The notes beneath the pieces were generated by a model, which saw only the letters and a program-made list of their open reading frames with translations, searched no databases and was not told where the DNA came from. Of a stretch of DNA of 64,000 nt, positions 20,274-29,500 are shown piece by piece. The DNA is taken from contig NZ_SWKP01000007.1 in NCBI RefSeq assembly GCF_005871165.1, positions 372,001 through 436,000 on the forward strand, given 5' to 3'. Every line of letters starts with the position of its first letter. The first letter of the stretch is position 1. Origin of the DNA: Maricaulis alexandrii. Lineage in GTDB: Bacteria; Pseudomonadota; Alphaproteobacteria; Caulobacterales; Maricaulaceae. The position numbers and the translations under genes were made by a program.

Positions 20274-21800
20274 CTAGCCGCCGAGCTTCTGGTCGAACTC
20301 ACCGACCTCCGGATACCCGGCCAGAACCGCTTCAATCGCCTGGAACACCGAGACCACGTCTTCATGGCTGTCCGGGCTTTCCACCACGACCACGAGATTG
20401 GGCGTGTTGGAGCTGGCGCGAACCAGCCCCCAGGCCCCGCCTTCCAGCGTGAAGCGGACACCATTGACGGTGTTCACATCGATGATCGGGCGTCCGGCGA
20501 CAGCTTCGCCCGCCGCCTTCTTGGCCTCGAACTCGGCGACGATACGGTCGACCACACCATATTTCTTGTCGTCGTCGCACTGGGGCGACATGGTCGGAGA
20601 ACCGAAGCTCACCGGCAGGTCACGGCGCAGATCCGCCATCGACTTGTCCGGATTGCGATCCAGCATTTGCAGCACAGCGCGCGCCGCGACGAGTCCGTCA
20701 TCATAGCCACGGCCGATCGGCGGCTGCAGGAAGAAGTGTCCGGATTTCTCGAACCCGGCCAGGGCACCCAGCTCCTTGGAGCGGCGCTTGATATAGGAGT
20801 GACCGGTCTTGAAGTAATCGGTCTTGCAGCCATGCTCGTTCAACTTGGGATCGATGGCGAACAGGCCGGTGGATTTCACGTCGACCACAAAAGTGGAACC
20901 CGGATGCAGCGGCGCCAGATCGCGCGCCAGCATCAGGCCGATCTTGTCGGCAAAGATCTCCTCGCCCTCATTGTCGATGACACCGCAGCGGTCGCCATCG
21001 CCGTCAAAGCCCAGACCGACATCAGCGCCATGCTCCAGCACGGCGTCACGGATGGCATGAAGCATTTTCATGTCTTCCGGATTGGGATTGTAGCGCGGGA
21101 AGGTATGGTCGAGCTCGCAATCCATCTCGATCACCTCGACGCCCATGGCGCGCAGGACCTGGGGCGCATAGGCCCCCGCCGTGCCATTGCCGCAGGCCGC
21201 AACGACCTTGAGCGGACGCTTTATCGAGACACCTTCGGCGACATCGTCCATATAGCGCTGGGACACGCCGTCCTGGCGGACATAGCCGCCGCCGGAGCGT
21301 GCGACGCCTTCGCCGTTCAGGACGATCTCCTTCAAACGGCTCATCTCGTCCGGACCGAAAGTCAGCGGGCGATGTGCGCCCATTTTCACACCGGTCCAGC
21401 CATTGGAGTTGTGGCTGGCGGTGACCATGGCCACGCACGGGATATCCAGATCGAACTGGGCAAAATAGGCGACGGGCGAGAGCGCAAGACCGATGTCATG
21501 GACTTCGATTCCGGCCGCCATCAGACCGACTTCCAGCGCCTGTTTGACGCTCAGCGAATAGCCGCGGAAATCGTGGCCGACAACGATCTTCGGCTCGACA
21601 CCGAGTTCGTGGATCAGGGTCCCCAACCCCATGCCCAGCGCCTGCACGCCGTAAAGGTTGAGGTCCGGAGCCACATCGGATCCGGGATGGCCGAACCACC
21701 AGCGCGCATCATACTCCCGAAAACCGGTCGGCTTGATCAGCGGCTCGTTTTCGAACGCCCAGCTGTTCGGTTGCAGTGATGCATGCGGTTTCGTCGCCAT
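20274..21800 (-). CDS. Phosphomannomutase/phosphoglucomutase
   Basis: The protein has 508 residues from the ATG at 21800 (GGGGGATGAG upstream). Diagnostic sites of the alpha-D-phosphohexomutase family are the phosphoserine loop TASHNSNGWTG, the metal loop GFDGDGDRCGV, the sugar-binding EKSGH and a C-terminal phosphate-binding RASSNTPNLVV. It interconverts hexose 6- and 1-phosphates, feeding GalU and RfbA (glucose-1-P) and possibly GDP-mannose synthesis. Whether mannose, glucose or both are used cannot be decided here; no manC is in the window. The ABC ATPase gene starts 18 bases downstream, so they are probably co-transcribed. Confidence 0.92.
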   Translation of the reverse strand: MATKPHASLQPNSWAFENEPLIKPTGFREYDARWWFGHPGSDVAPDLNLYGVQALGMGLGTLIHELGVEPKIVVGHDFRGYSLSVKQALEVGLMAAGIEVHDIGLALSPVAYFAQFDLDIPCVAMVTASHNSNGWTGVKMGAHRPLTFGPDEMSRLKEIVLNGEGVARSGGGYVRQDGVSQRYMDDVAEGVSIKRPLKVVAACGNGTAGAYAPQVLRAMGVEVIEMDCELDHTFPRYNPNPEDMKMLHAIRDAVLEHGADVGLGFDGDGDRCGVIDNEGEEIFADKIGLMLARDLAPLHPGSTFVVDVKSTGLFAIDPKLNEHGCKTDYFKTGHSYIKRRSKELGALAGFEKSGHFFLQPPIGRGYDDGLVAARAVLQMLDRNPDKSMADLRRDLPVSFGSPTMSPQCDDDKKYGVVDRIVAEFEAKKAAGEAVAGRPIIDVNTVNGVRFTLEGGAWGLVRASSNTPNLVVVVESPDSHEDVVSVFQAIEAVLAGYPEVGEFDQKLGG

Positions 21801-21895
21801 CTCATCCCCCTTCAGGCCAACAGACCTGTGATATTGCATTGCCACAAGGGCGCAAGCCCAATCTGTCCGGTCCGGACAAATCGGGCCAGAACCGC

Positions 21896-23200
21896 TTACG
21901 GACGACCGACGCTGGTATAGGTCAGGCCGGCCGCCTTGGCCTCATCCGGATTGTAGATATTGCGCAAATCCACCATCAGCGGAGCCTTCATCGTGTCCTT
22001 GAGGCGCTTGAGGTCCAGGGCCCGGAACTCGTTCCACTCGGTGATGATGACCAGCACATCCGCACCATCGGCGCAGATATAGGGGCCGGAGACGAAATCG
22101 ACATTGTCGAGGAGCTTCTCGGCTTCCACCGTACCGGCCGGATCGAAAGCCCGCACCTTGGCACCGGCCGCTTGCAGCGCCGGAATGATTTCCAGGCTCG
22201 GCGCATCGCGCATGTCGTCCGTGTTCGGCTTGAAGGTGACGCCGAGAACCGCGACCTGCTTGCCGGCGACATCACCGCCACAGGCTTCGATCACCTTGTC
22301 GGCCATGGCCCGCTTGCGGGCATCATTGACCTGGACCGTGGTTTCGATCAGGCGCAGCGGCGTGCCGGCGTCCTGGGCGGTCCGGGTCAGGGCCAGCGTA
22401 TCTTTCGGGAAGCAGGACCCGCCATAGCCGGGGCCGGCATGCAGGAATTTGCCGCCGATCCGGTTGTCGAGGCCGACACCCCGGGCGACTTCCTGGACAT
22501 TGGCGCCGACCTTCTCGCACAGGTCCGCGATCTCGTTGATGAAGGTGATCTTCATCGCCAGGAAGGCGTTGGCGGCATACTTGATCAGTTCGGATGTCCG
22601 GCGCGCCGTGAACAGGATCGGGGTCTCGTTCAGATAGAGCGGACGATACAGCTCGCGCATGACGGCGCGGGCGCGCTCGTCATCGGTTCCGACAACGACG
22701 CGATCCGGACGCTTGAAGTCCTCAATGGCGGCGCCTTCGCGCAGGAATTCCGGGTTGGACACCACGGCGAATTCCGCATCCGGGCGGGTTTCGGAAATGA
22801 TGCGCTCGACATCATCACCCGTACCCACCGGCACGGTCGATTTGTTGACGACGACGGTATAGCCGTCCATCACTTCCGCGACTTCCTTGGCAGCAGCGTG
22901 GACATAGCTGAGATCGGCATAGCCATCACCGCGGCGCGAAGGCGTTCCCACGGCAATGAAAACGGCATCGGCGGTGCGAACCGCTTCTTCCAGGTCCAGG
23001 GTAAAGCTCAGGCGGCCTTCACGGACATTGCGCTCGACGAGAAGGTCCAACCCCGGCTCGTAAATCGGGATCCCGCCTTCATTCAGCGTTTCGATTTTCG
23101 ACGCGTCCTTGTCGACGCAAACGACTTCGTGACCGAAATCGGCAAAACAGGCACCGGACACCAGCCCAACATAACCCGTGCCAATCATTGTTACCCGCAT
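21896..23200 (-). CDS. ugd: UDP-glucose 6-dehydrogenase
   Basis: At 434 residues it matches bacterial Ugd. It begins with the NAD-binding GTGYVGLVSG, contains NKSTVPVGTG, and has the active-site cysteine in GPGYGGSCFPKD plus GVTFKPNTDDMRDAPS in the C-terminal domain. It oxidises UDP-glucose to UDP-glucuronate, the substrate of the 4-epimerase encoded at 24337-25308. It is divergent from galU, whose product is its substrate, over a 248-bp shared upstream region. Confidence 0.96.
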   Translation of the reverse strand: MRVTMIGTGYVGLVSGACFADFGHEVVCVDKDASKIETLNEGGIPIYEPGLDLLVERNVREGRLSFTLDLEEAVRTADAVFIAVGTPSRRGDGYADLSYVHAAAKEVAEVMDGYTVVVNKSTVPVGTGDDVERIISETRPDAEFAVVSNPEFLREGAAIEDFKRPDRVVVGTDDERARAVMRELYRPLYLNETPILFTARRTSELIKYAANAFLAMKITFINEIADLCEKVGANVQEVARGVGLDNRIGGKFLHAGPGYGGSCFPKDTLALTRTAQDAGTPLRLIETTVQVNDARKRAMADKVIEACGGDVAGKQVAVLGVTFKPNTDDMRDAPSLEIIPALQAAGAKVRAFDPAGTVEAEKLLDNVDFVSGPYICADGADVLVIITEWNEFRALDLKRLKDTMKAPLMVDLRNIYNPDEAKAAGLTYTSVGRP

Positions 23201-23448
23201 GGAGGACCCCTTTATTCAACACCCCCGGTATCGCCGAGGAGCGGGTCCCACGCAAGGTCTCTGCTGGATATGATTCTGCGACAAATCCGGCTGTGGGACG
23301 GGCCTGCCCCGAAAGCCTGCAATCCATGCCCCCAAACAGGCCAATCCCGCTATACTCGGACGGGTTGTCGCACGAAGTGACATGATGATCTGGACGCCGC
23401 CCGGTTGATGCGGTAGCGAACGAGACGTTTCATCAAGGGGGATCAGGG
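23201..23448. promoter_or_regulatory. Divergent promoter region of ugd and galU
   Basis: A 248-bp gap between the ugd start (minus) and the galU start (plus). Both promoters must lie here. GGGGGATCAGGG precedes the galU ATG and GGGGTCCTCC-type sequence precedes ugd. I see no RNA gene or clear operator. Confidence 0.45.
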
Positions 23449-24324
23449 ATGAAGCCCATCCGCAAGGCGGTGTTGCCGGTCGCCGGTTTCGGGACTCGTG
23501 TCCTGCCAGCCACGAAAACCATCCCGAAGGAAATGCTGCCGGTTTTTGACCGGCCGGCCATCCAGTATGTCGTCGATGAGGCGATCGCTGCCGGCATCGA
23601 GCACTTCGTTTTCGTGACGGGCCGCAACAAGGGCGCGATCGAGGACTATTTCGACACCGCCTACGAGCTGGAAACCTCCCTGAAAGCCAAGAACAAGACC
23701 GCCATCCTGGAAGAGGTTCAGAAAACCTGCCCGGTGGCCGGCTCGATGAGCTTTGTCCGCCAACAGGCACCACTCGGCCTGGGCCATGCCATCTGGTGCG
23801 CGCGCGATATTGTCGGCGATGAGCCTTTCGCCATTCTCCTGCCGGATGTGCTGGTTCAGGCCGCGCCGAGCTGCCTCGCCCAGATGGTCGAGGCTTACCA
23901 GGAGACCGGCAGCAATATCATCGCCGTGGAACCGGTCCCGGAAGCCGAGGTCGACAAGTATGGTGTGATCGATCCGGCCGAGCGCAATGGCAACCGGATC
24001 CGCATGAATGGCATGGTGGAAAAGCCGCCCGTCGCCGATGCCCCGTCAAATCTGGCAATCACCGGACGCTATATCCTGCAAGGCAAGATCTTCGATTACC
24101 TGGCTGACCAGGCCGCCGGCGCCGGGGGCGAAATCCAGCTGACGGACGCCATGGCACGCCTGATGACGAGTGAGGACTTCTACGCCGTCGAATATGACGG
24201 CCAGTCTTATGATTGCGGCAGCAAGCTGGGCTATCTGCGCGCCCAGATCGCCTATGCCCTGGCCGATGCCGAACATGGCGCCGGAGCCCGCGCCCTCCTC
24301 GACGGTGAATTCTCCGCCTCCTGA
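23449..24324 (+). CDS. galU: UTP-glucose-1-phosphate uridylyltransferase
   Basis: The protein has 291 residues, the usual GalU length. The N-terminus carries GFGTRVLPATKTIPKEMLP and the middle LPDVLVQ and NIIAVEPVPEAEVDKYGVID, all characteristic of GalU rather than RfbA. It forms UDP-glucose, the precursor of UDP-glucuronate, UDP-galacturonate and UDP-galactose made by neighbouring genes. It converges with the epimerase gene, 12 bp apart. Confidence 0.96.
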   Translation: MKPIRKAVLPVAGFGTRVLPATKTIPKEMLPVFDRPAIQYVVDEAIAAGIEHFVFVTGRNKGAIEDYFDTAYELETSLKAKNKTAILEEVQKTCPVAGSMSFVRQQAPLGLGHAIWCARDIVGDEPFAILLPDVLVQAAPSCLAQMVEAYQETGSNIIAVEPVPEAEVDKYGVIDPAERNGNRIRMNGMVEKPPVADAPSNLAITGRYILQGKIFDYLADQAAGAGGEIQLTDAMARLMTSEDFYAVEYDGQSYDCGSKLGYLRAQIAYALADAEHGAGARALLDGEFSAS

Positions 24325-24336
24325 GACCCGACCCGG

Positions 24337-25308
24337 TCAGCTGCGATTGCGCCAGTCCTTGTACCAGTCGGCAAAACGCTTGAGTCCCATCTCGATCGGG
24401 ATCTGGGGCGCATAGCCGTAATCGGTCTGCAGGCGGGTCGTGTCCGCAAAAGTGCGGGTCACATCCCCCGGCTGCATGGGCAGCATTTCCTTTTCCGCGG
24501 TACAGCCGAGCGCCGTTTCCAGGGTCTCGATCATGTCCAAGAGGCGCACTGGCGACGACCCGCCGATATTGTAGACCGCATGGCGGCCCCGGCGCGGCTT
24601 GTCGCGCAAGATCCGGCAGAGCGGTTCGATGACATCATCGACATAGGTGAAATCCCGCTCCATATCGCCATTGTTGAAGACCTTGATCGGACGGCCATCG
24701 AGCATGGCGTCGGCGAACAGCCAGTAAGCCATGTCCGGCCGCCCCCAGGGGCCGTAGACGGTGAAGAAGCGCAGCCCGGTCGCCGGAATCCCGAACAAGG
24801 ACGCATAGGACGCGGTCATCAACTCGTCCGACCGCTTGGTCGCCGCATAGAGTGAGGCCGGCGTCTCCGCCGCATCATTCTCGCGGAATGGCACGGAGGA
24901 GCGTTCGCCATAGACCGAGCTGGATGAGGCGTAGACGAGATGGGTGAGATGGTCCCCCAGCGCGCGAGCAGCCTCGAGAACGGACAAAAAGCCGACCAGG
25001 TTGGAGCGCGCATAAGCGAAAGGGTTTTCCAGCGAGTAGCGGACACCGGCCTGCGCCGCCAGATGGAGAATCCGGTCCGGTTTTTCCGCCCGGCACAGCT
25101 CCATCACGGCTTCATGCTCCGCCAGATCGAGCTTGTGGAAGCTGAAATTGGCGTACTCGTTGAGAATATCGAGCCGCGCCTGTTTCAGGGCGGGGTCGTA
25201 ATAGTCGTTGAGGATGTCAACGCCAACGACCCGATCGCCGGCCTTGAGCAAGGCCAGGGATGCATGAAAACCGACAAAGCCGGCTGCGCCGGTGACCAAT
25301 ACGGTCAA
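24337..25308 (-). CDS. lspL: UDP-glucuronate 4-epimerase
   Basis: This 323-residue extended SDR begins VLVTGAAGFVGFHASLALL and has the segment VDILNDYYDPALKQARL, the hallmark of UDP-glucuronate 4-epimerases (LspL/Cap1J) as opposed to GalE. Catalytic Tyr-Lys is in YAATKRSDEL. It interconverts UDP-glucuronate and UDP-galacturonate. The start is a TTG at 25308 backed by GGAGGTGAG 2 bases away; no ATG fits. galE lies upstream on the same strand with a 122-bp gap. Confidence 0.88.
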   Translation of the reverse strand: MTVLVTGAAGFVGFHASLALLKAGDRVVGVDILNDYYDPALKQARLDILNEYANFSFHKLDLAEHEAVMELCRAEKPDRILHLAAQAGVRYSLENPFAYARSNLVGFLSVLEAARALGDHLTHLVYASSSSVYGERSSVPFRENDAAETPASLYAATKRSDELMTASYASLFGIPATGLRFFTVYGPWGRPDMAYWLFADAMLDGRPIKVFNNGDMERDFTYVDDVIEPLCRILRDKPRRGRHAVYNIGGSSPVRLLDMIETLETALGCTAEKEMLPMQPGDVTRTFADTTRLQTDYGYAPQIPIEMGLKRFADWYKDWRNRS

Positions 25309-25430
25309 GACTCACCTCCCCAATCGACGAGCAGTCTGTTCCAACTGAATAAATCAATTCGTCGAATTCGGGTCCGGTTTCAACAGTCCTGACCCATTTC
25401 CTCAAGTCGGAAATGCTGTTGGCGCCCGCG

Positions 25431-26426
25431 TCAGCCCGTCTTCACAGCCTCGACACCCCAGGCAATCCGATGAAAATTCCAAGCGTCCCGGATGATCGTC
25501 TCGAGGTCGGAATACTGCGGCTGGAAGTCCAGAAGCTGCCGCGACCGGGTCACGTCGGCATACAGGCGCGGCGGGTCGCCTTCGCGACGACCATGAATAT
25601 CGTGCGGCACCGGAAGCCCGGTGACCCGCTCGACCGTATCGAGAACCGCCTTCACCGAATAGCCGGTCCCTGTGCCAACATTGCATTGAAAACTCCCCGC
25701 ACCTGACAGAAGCCGGTCCAGGGCCGCCAAATGGGCCGCCGCCAGGTCCATGACATGGATGAAGTCCCGCTCGCAGGTGCCGTCAGCGGTGTCGTAATCC
25801 GTCCCGAACAGCTTCATCGGACCACCCAGACCGGCCGCTGCCTTCAGCGCATTCGGGATGAGATGGGTTTCCGGATCGTGTTCTTCGCCGATTTCGCCGT
25901 CCGGACTGGCGCCCGAGGCATTGAAATAGCGCAGTGCCGCATAGCGCAGGTCTTCGGCACTGGAGACGTCGGCCAGCAATTGCTCGACGGCCAGCTTGGT
26001 CCGCCCATACACATTGATCGGGGTCTGGGGCTCATCCTCGGTCAGGGGCAGGGATTGCGGCGTGCCATAGGTCGCACAGGTCGACGAGAAGACGAGCGAA
26101 GAACATCCGGCCCGTTTCATGGCCTGCAACAGGGACACCACGCCAGCGACATTATTGTCCCAGAAGGCCAGGGGCTCCTTCTGCCCCTCCCCCACTTCGA
26201 TATTGGCAGCGAAATGCATGACGGCAGCGGGTTGGTGCGCCTCGAATGCCGCGTCGAGCTCTTCGGCATTCCGGATATCACCCCGGACCAGCGGTCCCCA
26301 CTGCACAGCATGATCATGGCCTCTGGACAGATTGTCGAAGACGACCGGCTCATCGCCGCGCGCCGCCAGGGCCTTGCACACATGCGAGCCGATATAACCG
26401 GCACCGCCCACAATCAGAACACGCAT
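25431..26426 (-). CDS. galE: UDP-glucose 4-epimerase
   Basis: The protein has 331 residues with GGAGYIGSH at the N-terminus, FSSTCATYG as the serine segment and catalytic YGRTK. RYFNASGA and HLIPNAL are typical of GalE and distinguish it from the glucuronate epimerase beside it. It interconverts UDP-glucose and UDP-galactose. The gene begins at an ATG with GGGGATCC upstream. Confidence 0.95.
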   Translation of the reverse strand: MRVLIVGGAGYIGSHVCKALAARGDEPVVFDNLSRGHDHAVQWGPLVRGDIRNAEELDAAFEAHQPAAVMHFAANIEVGEGQKEPLAFWDNNVAGVVSLLQAMKRAGCSSLVFSSTCATYGTPQSLPLTEDEPQTPINVYGRTKLAVEQLLADVSSAEDLRYAALRYFNASGASPDGEIGEEHDPETHLIPNALKAAAGLGGPMKLFGTDYDTADGTCERDFIHVMDLAAAHLAALDRLLSGAGSFQCNVGTGTGYSVKAVLDTVERVTGLPVPHDIHGRREGDPPRLYADVTRSRQLLDFQPQYSDLETIIRDAWNFHRIAWGVEAVKTG

Positions 26427-26510
26427 ATGGATCCCCCGATCACCCTCTACGCGAAGGTTAGATCGGAAGACCGGATATTCCTAGCCAGGCAAGGCCAAAC
26501 CGGCCCAAGC

Positions 26511-26546
26511 GGCCGGGACCGTGACCCAACGGCCACGGTCCCGGCC
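26511..26546 (-). terminator. Strong hairpin after the metalloprotease gene
   Basis: A 13-bp perfect inverted repeat (GGCCGGGACCGTG with its complement) flanks a 10-base loop, just downstream of the minus-strand metalloprotease stop. No T-run follows, so it is a terminator-like or mRNA-stabilising hairpin and not a textbook intrinsic terminator. Confidence 0.6.
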
Positions 26547-26552
26547 CTTGGA

Positions 26553-29500
26553 TCAGGCCCAGGTGCCGTCCGTGTCGGGCAGCACCGCGACCATGCTGCC
26601 ATCATCGAGCGTGTCACCCTCGTTCCAGATGACCGTCGGCAATGTCGGGCCCTCGACCGTGCGCAGAACAGCACCGACATCATCGGAGAGGGGCTCGAAC
26701 CCGGACGTGTCGCCATGGACCTCTGCCAGGCTGACCGCATCAATGACATCCTGGTCCAGCCCCGGCAGGACATCGTCCTCGGCTTCATGCTTTGCGAGCA
26801 TCAGGGTCAGGTCGGTGTGACCGTCATTGCCCAGGGACTCCATGACCGGACGCGCCGTCTTGCCGCCGGAGGCAGACGCCACCGCGTGGTCGATGACATC
26901 CTGGGTCAGCGACGTCATGACCGGGAAGTCGGTTCCGGCCGCGGGAAGCTTGGACAGATCAATGGGCTCAGCACCCGACGTATCCGGCCCCGCTGCCCCG
27001 AAGAATTCCGGGAAGGTGTCGTCCGCATCATAGACGATGTTCTCGATACCGATCAGTTCCACGGTCCCGTCCGGAGATCCGGCCCGGTTGTCGGTCACGG
27101 TGAGGCTGCCACCATTGTCAATCACCGTGTAATCGGTCGACGCGCCCGAGAAATAGGCCGTGTCGGTGCCGGCACCCCCATTGAACGTGTCGTTGCCGCC
27201 GGAGGCAAAGAAGCTGTCATTGCCGCCATTGCCGGTGAGCACATTGTCCGCGGCATTGCCGATCAGATTGTCATCACCGCTGCCACCGATCGCATTCTCG
27301 ATCACGGTGCCGGTGGCGATACCGATATTGCCGCGGATACCGAGAACCGACGAATAGGCTTCCTCGCGCAGATCGATCGTCTGATCGGAGCTGGAGCCGG
27401 AATAGTCGAACGTGTCGGTACCGCCCGCGTCATAGACCGCGAATGAGGTCGCGAATCCAAAGCCGTTGGTAGCGTCGAAGATCGTGTTTCCGGCGTTCGA
27501 ATTGAAGCCGTAGGTCGTGTCACCGGACCGGGTCGTGGGATCGAGTCCGTACATGTCGCGGGCGGCGATGATATCGGCGACCTGGAGGCCGACCACATAA
27601 GCCGTCGACGCGTCGATTTCCGTGTTCTCGCCCTGCGAGAAGTAAGACATCACCGTCGCCTGCCAGCTGTCATTCAGATAGATGTTGTCGACACCGTAAT
27701 CGGCAGACCCGTCATAGGGACCGGCATGGCCAAGGCCGAGTGCGTGGCCGATTTCGTGGATGTAGGTCTGGAAGGAATAGCTGTCGAGCGACGTGCCATA
27801 GGTATCCAGCCAGTTCGTGCCGACATTGACGCTGGCTGCCGTGAAGAAGCCGCCGATGACACCATCCGGACCGGCAAAAGCACCGTCTTCCTCGTCATCA
27901 AAGGTGATGTCGGCCGTGGTCGTGACTTCCTGGAAGATCAGGCCGGTCACATCTGACCAGATTTCCAGGGCAGCCCGCGCGAGCGTCTGCCCGTCCGCGG
28001 TCAGACCCGTGATATTGACCGTCAGCGTGTCGCCCGTGGAAGCGTTGAACTGGCCGCCACCAAAACCGGACGCCAGATAATCGCCGATTTCCTGGTAGGA
28101 GAAATTCCGCAACGGATCGGTGTGAGAAACCGTCAGCGTGTACTCACCCGTCCGCTCATCAACCGAGCCGCCGTCCCAGCTGTCGACCTCGATGTAGTAG
28201 GTGCCGGTCTCGGTCGCCGTGAAGGTCAGGCGGGAGTCCCGGTTCACGCCGAGGCTGATGTCATCATTCTCGCCGATCAGGCTTCCGGAATCGTCGAACA
28301 GCCGGATCAGGGGGTCACCGAGCGTGTCGGAACCGGTCCCGGCCAGGTCGAACTGATAACGCTGACCGGCGACGAGTTCCACGCGGACCCAGTCCTCATC
28401 CCCCGATGTTTCCAGATTGCCGACATAGGAGCCGCCGGAGACCATGTGGACTTCGGTGGTGTCATTGTCCGGTACATCACCGGCTTCATCCGTGATGTCA
28501 GAGACGGTGATCGCGACATCCTGGCTGTTGGAATTCGTGCCATCCGACGCCGTGACCGTGATGTCGTAGATATTGTTGCCACCACTGTCCGCAGGGCTCT
28601 CAAAGTCCGGTGCGGTCAGGAAGCTCACTTCACCCGTTTCACTGTCGACCGCAAACAGGGCCGCATCCGTGCCGGAGATGGAATAGGTGATGGTATCGCC
28701 TTCAGCATCCACGGCCCGGATGACATAGGCTGAGGTCTGGCTTTCGGACACATTGCCCGCTGCGGCTGACTGGAAGGTCGGCGCGCCGGTTTCGACCTGG
28801 TCCGTGACTGTCAGGGCAACCGTCAGATCTGTCGTCTGGCTGCCATCGCTGGCCCGGATGACCAGATCATAGACATTGTCGCTATCCGCATCGTCCGGGC
28901 TTTCGAAATCCGGAGCCGACACGAAGCTGACTTCGCCTGTCGCGGCATCAATGCTGAAGTCTGCCGCATCGGCGCCGCCCACGATGGAGTAGGTCACACT
29001 GTCGCCGTCCCCGTCGGTCGCCACAGCCGTATAAGCCACGCCCGTGGTGTTCTCCGCGACGTTCGCCGCCGTTGCCGACGAGAAGGCCGGCGCAAACTCG
29101 TTCACATTGGTGACCGTGATGGAGACAAACGCCGGGACCGGATTGGTTCCGTCCGTGAGCTGGACCTGCACGACGTAGACATTGTCGCCGTCATCATCCG
29201 TCGGGTTCTCGAAGTCCGGCGGCGTGATGAAGCTGAGTTCACCGGTATTGGCATCGATGGTGAAGAGGTCGGTGTCGCGGGTGGACAACAGGGACCAAGT
29301 GAGAGCGTTTCCTTCGGCATCCGTCGCCGTGAGATTGGCCGCGGTCGTGCTGTTTTCGGCAACGCTGAAAGCAGTTCCTGACGTCCAGACCGGTGCATCA
29401 TTGCGGTCCGTGACCGTGATGAGCAGGGTCTGCTGGTCAGTCAGCTCGCCGTCACTGCCTTCAATGATGACTTCATAGACATTGTCGCTATTCGCATCGG

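Noticed and set aside
25731-27446. Plus-strand frame (about 571 codons) spanning galE and the metalloprotease gene
   Set aside because: It overlaps two well-supported minus-strand genes and has no recognisable protein motif.
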